A stretch of 5,576 nt of DNA from the NCBI GenBank assembly GCA_021786915.1, contig JAJYMP010000573.1:1-5576 (forward strand). Reading direction: 5' to 3'. This DNA is from Chloroflexota bacterium. GTDB taxonomy: Bacteria; Chloroflexota; Limnocylindria; Limnocylindrales; CSP1-4. Positions 1 through 4,963 of this stretch are shown piece after piece. The notes beneath the pieces were generated by a model. It was not told where the DNA came from, did no database searches, and saw only the letters and a list, made by a program, of their open reading frames with translations. The translations under genes and the position numbers were made by a program. Within the stretch, counting starts at the first letter, position 1. Each line of letters begins with the position of its first letter.

Positions 1-490
1 GCAGCGCGGACATGCCCAGGATGTCGGGCTTGTGCTCCTCGAGCGCGGCGAGGAACTTGTCTGCGTCGGTGTTGACCCCGAGGTCGACCACCTCGAATCC
101 GGCGCCCTCGAGCATCATCCCGACCAGGTTCTTGCCGATGTCGTGGATGTCGCCCTTGACGGTGCCGATCACGACCTTGCCGACCGGCTTCGCGCCCGTC
201 TCGGCGAGCAGCGGGCGCAGCACGGCCATGCCCGCCTTCATCGCGTTGGCGGCGAGCAGCACCTCGGGGACGAACAGGATCCCGTCGCGGAAGTCGACGC
301 CCACGATGCGCATGCCCTCGACCAGCGCCTCGGCGAGCACCTTGTCCGCGCCCCAGCCTCGCCCGAGGAGGATCTTCGTGCCCTCGACCGTCTCGGGCGC
401 GAGCCCGTCATACAGGTCGTCGTGCATCTGGCTGACCAGCTCCTCGTCGCTCAGCGAGGCGAGGTCGAGTTCCTGCTCGTCGGTTCCCAT
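1..490 (-). CDS. Corrinoid (B12-binding) methyl-carrier protein, MtbC/MttC-like, C-terminus cut by window edge
   Basis: The gene reads leftward from an ATG at 490-488; 163 codons are visible and it runs off the window. Residues about 15-95 match the helical cap domain of methyltransferase-cognate corrinoid proteins (for example VEGMRIVG at 57-64 and AANAMKAGMAVL at 80-91). The B12 Rossmann domain starts near residue 104. It carries the DxHxxG signature as GDIHDIGKN (113-121), where His116 is the expected lower cobalt ligand, and the SxL motif SAL at 161-163, the last residues visible. The later GG motif lies outside the window. Family members (about 210-230 aa) carry a methyl group from an MttB/MtbB-type methyltransferase to a second methyltransferase in the cytoplasm. 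An AGGAG (minus strand, 498-494) sits only 3 nt before the ATG, which is short; Met22 is an alternative start. Family is confident; substrate and partner are unknown here. Confidence 0.93.
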   Translation of the reverse strand, partial: MGTDEQELDLASLSDEELVSQMHDDLYDGLAPETVEGTKILLGRGWGADKVLAEALVEGMRIVGVDFRDGILFVPEVLLAANAMKAGMAVLRPLLAETGAKPVGKVVIGTVKGDIHDIGKNLVGMMLEGAGFEVVDLGVNTDADKFLAALEEHKPDILGMSAL

Positions 491-524
491 TGACTCCTGC
501 CAGTGGTGCTCTTGTCGCGGATGG

Positions 525-550
525 CGCAACGCGTTGCGGATTGTGCAACG
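525..550. promoter_or_regulatory. Candidate operator: three GCAACG half-sites upstream of the corrinoid gene
   Basis: A perfect 14-bp palindrome, CGCAACGCGTTGCG, occupies 525-538. A third half-site, GCAACG at 545-550, forms a second inverted repeat with CGTTGC at 532-537 across a 7-nt spacer. The array sits at the start of transcription predicted from the promoter at 552-580, a typical place for a repressor. The CG-centred palindrome resembles LacI-family sites and the spaced repeat resembles IclR-type sites, but the regulator is not identified. The sequence differs from the operator in front of the flavoenzyme operon. Confidence 0.45.
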
Positions 551-551
551 G

Positions 552-580
552 ACAATAGACGAGAGTCGCGGCGCTGTCCA
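552..580 (-). promoter_or_regulatory. Candidate promoter of the corrinoid protein gene
   Basis: Reading the minus strand, a -35-like TGGACA (580-575, five of six consensus bases) is followed by a 17-nt spacer and a -10 TATTGT (557-552) that fits the actinobacterial TANNNT pattern. The predicted start of transcription near 545 would give a leader of about 55 nt before the ATG at 490. This suggests the corrinoid gene can be transcribed separately from the upstream gntR gene. It is a motif-based call only. Confidence 0.45.
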
Positions 581-598
581 GACGGCTGCGCGCGTCAG

Positions 599-629
599 GC
601 CCGGCCTTCTGCCAGCGTGAGGCCTGGGC
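599..629 (-). terminator. Weak hairpin downstream of gntR, possible terminator
   Basis: GCCCGGCCT (599-607) can pair with AGGCC-T-GGGC (620-629), giving a 9-bp stem with one bulged base and a 12-nt loop. It lies about 75 nt beyond the gntR stop codon (704-706) on the minus strand. No U-tract follows, so it is not a canonical intrinsic terminator, though U-less hairpins are proposed as terminators in actinobacteria. In GC-rich DNA such a stem can arise by chance. Confidence 0.25.
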
Positions 630-703
630 AGCGCGCCTCCACGGGCCCATCTGGTCGGGGCGGCGCGCAGGGATCGGGGTCTGGCGGGTCGGCCGCGGCT
701 TCC

Positions 704-1393
704 CTAGACGCCGGAGCGCCCGTCCCGGCCCCCGTCCCGGCCCCGGTCGGCCGCCGAGAGGCGCTCCTCCGTGTACCGGTAATGGGCGGCAACCGCCTCG
801 GTCGCGCGCTGCGCATCGCGAGCCCCAATGGCGTCGGCGATGTGGCGGTGGACCTCGACAGGCGGAATCCAGGCGAGCGATGCCCGCGTGGCCACCGCCG
901 TCCGCATGAGGAGGACGGTCTGCGACGCCAGCTGTTCGAAGACAGCGAGGAGGCGGCCGTTGCCGGACAGCCGGCAGTAGCTGCGGTGGAACTCCATGTC
1001 GGCGTCCCAGGCTGCAGCGAGGTCGGGGCCACGGTAGGCGTTCTCGACCGCCTCGAGGGCTGCCCTGAGCTCCGTGAGCTCCTCGTCGGTGGCATGGGAG
1101 ATCGAGAGCCGCACCGCGACCTCCTCGATCGCCCGGCGGATGACGTACACCTCGTTGAGGTCAGCCTCGGTCAGGCTGCTGACGAACGTCCCGCGTCGGG
1201 GAAGATCAACCGCGAGGCCCGTGCGGGCGAGCTCGGTGAGGGCGTCGCGAATTGGTCCGCGCGAGACCCCGAATCGGTCCGCCAGCTCGGTCTCGACCAG
1301 TCGCGCGCCCGCAGGAAGGCGCCCGTCGAGGATCTCGTCGCGCAGCTGGTCCGCAACTGCCTGCCAGAGTTGCTTGTGCTCGATCGTGGCCAT
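704..1393 (-). CDS. GntR-family transcriptional regulator, FCD (FadR-like) subfamily
   Basis: This 229-residue protein has the normal length for the subfamily. Residues about 8-72 form the winged-helix DNA-binding domain, with LVETELADRFGVSRGPIRDA (32-51) as the GntR helix-turn-helix and RRGTFV (66-71) as the wing. Residues about 78-212 are the all-helical FCD ligand domain. It retains the usual metal-site residues: Asp132 and His136 in DMEFH, His182 in EVHRH and His204 in AAHY; SGNGRL (143-148) is also typical. Such regulators usually bind small carboxylates and release DNA when the effector is present. It is transcribed divergently from the flavoenzyme-etf operon, and a perfect inverted repeat lies between the two, so control of that operon and of itself is likely (inferred). 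A GGGGAG lies 3 nt before the ATG. The C-terminal tail after residue 214 is an arginine/glycine/aspartate-rich extension made partly by a short DNA duplication. Confidence 0.93.
   Translation of the reverse strand: MATIEHKQLWQAVADQLRDEILDGRLPAGARLVETELADRFGVSRGPIRDALTELARTGLAVDLPRRGTFVSSLTEADLNEVYVIRRAIEEVAVRLSISHATDEELTELRAALEAVENAYRGPDLAAAWDADMEFHRSYCRLSGNGRLLAVFEQLASQTVLLMRTAVATRASLAWIPPVEVHRHIADAIGARDAQRATEAVAAHYRYTEERLSAADRGRDGGRDGRSGV
719..742. repeat. Perfect 12-bp tandem duplication at the 3' end of gntR
   Basis: CCCGTCCCGGCC occurs twice back to back (719-730 and 731-742), followed by a partial third copy. It is in frame and encodes the repeated GRDG units near the C-terminus of the GntR protein, outside the FCD domain. 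It is probably slippage in a non-conserved tail with little functional effect. Confidence 0.8.
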
Positions 1394-1440
1394 CGGCTCC
1401 CCGCCTTCGCAGCGGTCACGAGCCGCGCGTCTCGCGCGCC

Positions 1441-1469
1441 AGATTGACTGTTGACAGGACGATTGTCAA
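1441..1469 (-). promoter_or_regulatory. Candidate gntR promoter
   Basis: On the minus strand a perfect -35 TTGACA (1469-1464) is followed after 17 nt by CAATCT (1446-1441), a weak -10 that keeps only the A at position 2 and the T at position 6. The predicted transcript start near 1434 gives a leader of about 40 nt to the gntR ATG at 1393. The -35 lies in the right arm of the inverted repeat at 1447-1473, so autorepression is plausible. Confidence 0.4.
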
Positions 1470-1473
1470 CAGT
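1447..1473. promoter_or_regulatory. Perfect inverted repeat, likely operator of the divergent GntR regulator
   Basis: ACTGTTGACA (1447-1456) and TGTCAACAGT (1464-1473) are exact reverse complements separated by the 7-nt spacer GGACGAT. Each arm also contains a near-palindromic TGT-NN-ACA core, so the element may be two adjacent dimer sites with centres about 15 bp apart. TGT/ACA cores resemble known FCD-type GntR operators. The repeat covers the -35 boxes of both divergent promoters, and its right end abuts the plus-strand -10. A bound protein would block both promoters. Assignment to the adjacent GntR is by position and motif. Confidence 0.7.
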
Positions 1474-1479
1474 TAGCGT
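1451..1479 (+). promoter_or_regulatory. Promoter of the flavoenzyme-etfBA operon
   Basis: A perfect -35 hexamer, TTGACA (1451-1456), an optimal 17-nt spacer, and the -10 TAGCGT (1474-1479) that fits TANNNT. Transcription would begin near 1486 and leave an untranslated leader of about 180 nt before the ATG at 1666. The -35 and spacer are entirely covered by the inverted repeat, implying repression by the divergent GntR regulator. Confidence 0.6.
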
Positions 1480-1485
1480 CCCAAC

Positions 1486-1665
1486 ATCGCCGGCCGACGC
1501 GACTTGCGTCCCCTCGTCTCGGCGGCGACTCGTGACCAACGGACCTTGGCTTCGACAAGCGGCTCGGATCGTCCACCGGCGCCTTGGCCGGAGCCCCGCC
1601 GCCTCATCTCACGCGCGCCCTAGGTCGCCGTCGATCGCTGTTCACACCCAAGGAGCAAGCTCTAC
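1486..1665 (+). other. Long predicted 5' leader of the flavoenzyme operon
   Basis: About 180 nt lie between the predicted transcription start and the ATG at 1666. I see no match to glycine, cobalamin or tetrahydrofolate riboswitch cores. Small possible stems are GACGC/GCGTC (1496-1500 with 1506-1510), CCGGC/GCCGG (1576-1580 with 1587-1591), and a distant CGGCGAC/GTCGCCG pair (1523-1529 with 1624-1630). The last 16 nt hold a good ribosome binding site, AAGGAG at 1650-1655, 10 nt before the start codon. No convincing small gene was found. Confidence 0.4.
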
Positions 1666-4194
1666 ATGGCCACGTTCCCGTCCAGCGCCAAGGTCGTGAT
1701 CATCGGCGCCGGCATCGTCGGCAACAGCATCGCCTACCACCTGGCGAATCTGGGCTGGAAGGACATCGTCCAGATCGACAAGGGCCCGCTGCCGAACCCC
1801 GGCGGCTCGACCGGCCACGCGTCGAACTTCATCTACCTCGTCGACCACAACAAGGAGATGGCCGAGCTCACGCTCGAGTCCGCCCGCCAGTACCGCGAGT
1901 GGGACGTCTACACGACGTGCGGCGGCCTCGAGGTCGCCCGGTCGGACGAGCGTCTCGAGGAGCTGCGCCGCAAGGTGGACTCGGCCAAGAACTGGGGCAT
2001 CGACGCCTACATGGTGACCCCGGCCGAAATCAAGGAGCTGGTCCCGTTCATCAACTCGGACATCCTCGTCGGCGGGTTCTACACCCCTGAGACCGGCGTC
2101 TGCGACTCGCTCCAGTTCGGCACCCTGTGCCGCGAGAAGGCCGAGGCGATGGGCGCGCTCCAGTCCTTCGCCAACACGGAAGTCACCGCGATGGGGGTCG
2201 AGGACGGCCGCATCCGCAGCGTGACCACGACGCGCGGCACCATCGAGGCCGAGTACGTGATCATCGCGTGCGGCGTGTGGGCCCCGCTCCTGGCCGAGAT
2301 GGCCGGCGCCCACATCCCGCTCACCCCGGTCGTCCACCAGATGGCCGACTACGGCCCCGTGCCGCTGTTCGAGACGTCGTCCAGGGCGATCGAGTACCCG
2401 ATCGTGCGCGACATGGACGTCCTGATGTACGAGCGCCAGGACGGCATCGGCTTCGAGGTGGGCTCGTACGCGCACCGCTCGATCCTCCACGACCCGGAGA
2501 CGATCCCCTCGATCGAGGAGGCGAAGCTCTCCCCCACCGAGATGCCGTTCACCCAGGACGACTTCGACCCCCAGCTCGAGGACGCGCTCGAGCTGTTCCC
2601 GGAGATTCTCGGCGACGAGAAGGTCGGCCAGAAGTACGCGATCAACGGCCTCATCTCGCTGACCCCCGACGGCATGCCCGTCCTGGGCGAGACGCCCGAG
2701 GTCAAGGGCCTGTGGTCGGCCTGCGCGGTCTGGGTCAAGGAGGGCCCGGCGGTCGGCAAGTCGATCGCCGAGTGGATGACCCACGGGCAGCCCGAGATCG
2801 ACTGCAACCAGAGCGACATCGCCCGGTTCCACGCGCACCAGAAGACCCGCCAGCACACCAAGGCCCGCGCGACCGAGGCGTTCCCCAAGACCTACGGCAT
2901 CGTCCACCCGTCCGAGCAGTACCTCTCCGACCGGCCCGTCCGCAAGACGCCGATGTACGAGTGGCAGAGGGCCCACGGCGCCGAGTTCTTCGAGGTCGCC
3001 GGCTGGGAGCGCGCGCAGTGGTACGCCTCCAATGCGCCGCTGGTGGAGAAGTACGGCATCGGGACCCGGCCCAACGAGTGGGACGCCCGCTGGTGGTCGC
3101 CCATCATCAACGCCGAGCACCTCGCCATGCGCGAGTCGGCCGGCATGTTCGACCTCTCCTCGTTCGTGATCTTCGACGTCCTGGGCGCCGGGGCGCTGGA
3201 CACGGTCCAGGAGGTCTGCGTCCGGCAGATGGACGTCGCGGTCGGGCGCGTGGTCTACACGCCGGTCCTGTCGGTCACCGGCGGCTTCAAGTCCGACCTG
3301 ACCGTGATGCGCCTGGCCAAGGACCACTTCCGGGTGGTCACCGGCGCCGCTCACGGCATGGCCGACATGAAGTGGTTCGCGGACAACGGCGCGCCGAACA
3401 CCACGGTGGTCGACCTCACCACTGCCTACACGACGATCGGCCTGTGGGGCCCCAGCGCCCGCAAGATCATCCAGAAGCTGACCCGCGCCGACATGTCCAA
3501 CGGGGCCTTCAAGTTCGGCACGTGCAAGACGATCGAGGTCGGCAGCCAACTGGTCCTCGCCTCGCGCATCAGCTACGTCGGCGACCTGGGCTGGGAGCTC
3601 TACGTCCCGATGGAGCAGGGCCAGCGCCTGTGGGACGAGCTCTGGGACGCCGGCCAGGAGTTCGGCATCACGGCCTGCGGGATCGCGGTCTACGTGGGCA
3701 CCGGCCGGCTCGAGAAGGGCTTCCGCGCCTACGGGACCGAGCTTGACAACGACTACAACCCGGTCGAGGCGGACATGCTGACGCCGCGGCTCAAGGCCCA
3801 GGACTTCATCGGCCGCGCGGCCCTCGAGAAGGCCCTGGGCGAGGAGCGGGCGGCCGTGTGCTGCACGCTCACGGTGGACGACCACACCTCGCCGCGGACC
3901 GGCGAGAGGCGCTACCCGCTCGGCCGCCAGCCGATCGTGACCCCCGACGGCGCGCCGATCACCGACCGCAAGGGCCGCCAGTCGTACGCGAACTCTGCGG
4001 GCATGGGCCCGTCGCTCGGCAAGTACCTCATCCTGAGCTACCTGCCGCCCGAGCACGCGGTCGAGGGCACCAAGCTCGCGGTCCGGTACTTCGGCGACCT
4101 GTACCCGGTGACGGTGGCCCGCGTCGGCTCCAGGCCGCTGTTCGACCCCGAGAACGATCGTGTCCGGGGCATCGAGCCCGCGGCGGTGGGCTGA
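1666..4194 (+). CDS. FAD-dependent dimethylglycine/sarcosine dehydrogenase-like protein fused to a GcvT folate domain
   Basis: This 842-residue protein has about the length and layout of bacterial dimethylglycine oxidase and mitochondrial dimethylglycine/sarcosine dehydrogenases. Residues about 8-370 are the FAD oxidoreductase (DAO) domain, with GAGIVG (14-19) as the dinucleotide-binding loop and Asp38 ending the second strand. GSTGHA (47-52) is the covalent-flavin motif, with His51 as the likely FAD attachment. Residues about 372-428 form the linker domain, about 430-715 the GcvT domain and about 728-827 the GcvT C-terminal barrel. Asp544 in GGFKSDLTV matches the conserved folate-site aspartate. 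The expected reaction is oxidative N-demethylation, with the one-carbon unit captured by tetrahydrofolate as methylene-THF in the cytoplasm. Being first in an operon with etfB and etfA argues for a dehydrogenase passing electrons to ETF rather than an oxygen-using oxidase. A strong AAGGAG precedes the ATG. Family is secure; the substrate (dimethylglycine, sarcosine or another N-methyl amino acid) is not determined. Confidence 0.93.
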   Translation: MATFPSSAKVVIIGAGIVGNSIAYHLANLGWKDIVQIDKGPLPNPGGSTGHASNFIYLVDHNKEMAELTLESARQYREWDVYTTCGGLEVARSDERLEELRRKVDSAKNWGIDAYMVTPAEIKELVPFINSDILVGGFYTPETGVCDSLQFGTLCREKAEAMGALQSFANTEVTAMGVEDGRIRSVTTTRGTIEAEYVIIACGVWAPLLAEMAGAHIPLTPVVHQMADYGPVPLFETSSRAIEYPIVRDMDVLMYERQDGIGFEVGSYAHRSILHDPETIPSIEEAKLSPTEMPFTQDDFDPQLEDALELFPEILGDEKVGQKYAINGLISLTPDGMPVLGETPEVKGLWSACAVWVKEGPAVGKSIAEWMTHGQPEIDCNQSDIARFHAHQKTRQHTKARATEAFPKTYGIVHPSEQYLSDRPVRKTPMYEWQRAHGAEFFEVAGWERAQWYASNAPLVEKYGIGTRPNEWDARWWSPIINAEHLAMRESAGMFDLSSFVIFDVLGAGALDTVQEVCVRQMDVAVGRVVYTPVLSVTGGFKSDLTVMRLAKDHFRVVTGAAHGMADMKWFADNGAPNTTVVDLTTAYTTIGLWGPSARKIIQKLTRADMSNGAFKFGTCKTIEVGSQLVLASRISYVGDLGWELYVPMEQGQRLWDELWDAGQEFGITACGIAVYVGTGRLEKGFRAYGTELDNDYNPVEADMLTPRLKAQDFIGRAALEKALGEERAAVCCTLTVDDHTSPRTGERRYPLGRQPIVTPDGAPITDRKGRQSYANSAGMGPSLGKYLILSYLPPEHAVEGTKLAVRYFGDLYPVTVARVGSRPLFDPENDRVRGIEPAAVG

Positions 4195-4196
4195 GC

Positions 4197-4961
4197 ATGC
4201 GCGTTCTCGTGTGCGTCAAGCGCGTCCCGGCGGTCGCCGGGCGCCTCACCCTCACCGAGGATGAGCGTGCCCTCGACACCAAGTACGTGGGGTTCCAGGT
4301 GGGGCCTCACGAGGAGTGCGCGGTCGAGGAGGCCGTCCGGCTGGTCGAGGCGCACGGCGGCGAGGCTGTCGTGCTGACGCTGGGCCCCGTTGAGGCCGTC
4401 GAGCAGTTGCGCGAGGCCATGGCCATCGGCGCGACGCGCGCGATCCACCTGGTGACCGACGGCGTCGACTGGGACGCCGAGTCCACGGCGGGCGCCATCG
4501 TCGACGCTATCGGCGAGGACGAGGCCGCGAACGGGCGGTTCGACCTGGTCCTGGTGGGCAACGAGGCCGCCGACTCGGGCGGCTACCAGGTGGGCGTCCG
4601 CATCGGGCGGGCGCTCGGCCGGCCCGTCGTCACCGGGATCAAGGCGCTGTCCGTCGCCGACGGCACCGCTCGCTGCGAGCAGGAGGCAGCCGGCGGGCGC
4701 GACGTCTACGAGGTCCGGACGCCGGCCGTGGTCGCGGTGCTCGAGGGCATCAACCTCCCGCGCTACCCGTCCGTCCCCGGGCGCATCCGCGCCAAGTCGA
4801 AGCCGGTCGCGACGTCCTCGCCGACCCGCCCGGCACAGCGCCTCGAGATGCGGCGCCTGGTCGTGCCGTTCACGGAGGCCAAGCAGGCGCAGGTGCTGGG
4901 CCACGGCGCCGCGGCCGCGCCGGCCGTGGTCGAGCTCCTCGCCAGCGCGGGGGTGCTCTAG
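4197..4961 (+). CDS. etfB: Electron transfer flavoprotein beta subunit
   Basis: This 254-residue protein has normal EtfB length. It opens with MRVLVCVKRVP (1-11), contains CAVEEAVRLVE (41-51), and has the family hallmark VLEGINLPRYPSVPGRIRAK (181-200). The C-terminus VVELLASAGVL is typical of the domain that contacts the partner dehydrogenase. With EtfA it forms a flavoprotein that carries electrons from a dehydrogenase, usually toward the quinone pool through ETF-quinone oxidoreductase. The ATG lies 2 nt after the flavoenzyme stop codon, with a GGTGGG 6 nt upstream, so translation is probably coupled; the frame is also open far upstream, but that part overlaps the flavoenzyme. Two usually conserved stretches differ: the common NPxDE before the AVEEA helix is GPHEE (36-40), and the nucleotide-binding loop reads GNEAADSGGYQVG (121-133). 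Confidence 0.95.
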   Translation: MRVLVCVKRVPAVAGRLTLTEDERALDTKYVGFQVGPHEECAVEEAVRLVEAHGGEAVVLTLGPVEAVEQLREAMAIGATRAIHLVTDGVDWDAESTAGAIVDAIGEDEAANGRFDLVLVGNEAADSGGYQVGVRIGRALGRPVVTGIKALSVADGTARCEQEAAGGRDVYEVRTPAVVAVLEGINLPRYPSVPGRIRAKSKPVATSSPTRPAQRLEMRRLVVPFTEAKQAQVLGHGAAAAPAVVELLASAGVL

Positions 4962-4963
4962 CC

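Noticed and set aside
491..512. A possible cobalamin riboswitch before the corrinoid gene, suggested by CACTGGCAGGAG on the minus strand.
   Set aside because: The B12-box and the conserved GCCACTG-type core are not present, and the predicted leader of about 55 nt is far too short for a cobalamin riboswitch.
12..620. Plus-strand open frames over the corrinoid gene.
   Set aside because: The minus-strand reading gives a clear B12-binding protein with its DxHxxG motif; the plus-strand products have no family resemblance.
631..668. A GCGCGCC/GGCGCGC inverted repeat (631-637 with 662-668) as a terminator for gntR.
   Set aside because: The 24-nt loop and lack of a following U-tract make it indistinguishable from chance pairing in GC-rich DNA.
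1531..1699. A small plus-strand open frame in the leader, possibly a leader peptide.
   Set aside because: It has no ribosome binding site before its GTG, runs past the flavoenzyme start in another frame, and shows no repeated codons typical of attenuation.
2127..3746. A 539-codon plus-strand open frame inside the flavoenzyme gene in another frame.
   Set aside because: The product is Arg/Pro/Gly/Asp-rich without domain features; it is an out-of-frame shadow.
1642..4056. An 804-codon open frame on the minus strand, opposite the flavoenzyme gene.
   Set aside because: Its product is low-complexity (rich in Arg, Ala, Val, Leu, Asp, Gly and His) with no recognisable domain, and it mirrors the codon bias of the plus-strand gene, whose protein clearly matches a known family along its whole length. 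Long antisense frames are common in GC-rich genomes.
3858..4196. An upstream extension of the etfB reading frame to 3858.
   Set aside because: It would overlap the flavoenzyme GcvT C-terminal domain, and the extra residues look like shadow translation. The ATG at 4197 begins exactly at the conserved EtfB N-terminus.
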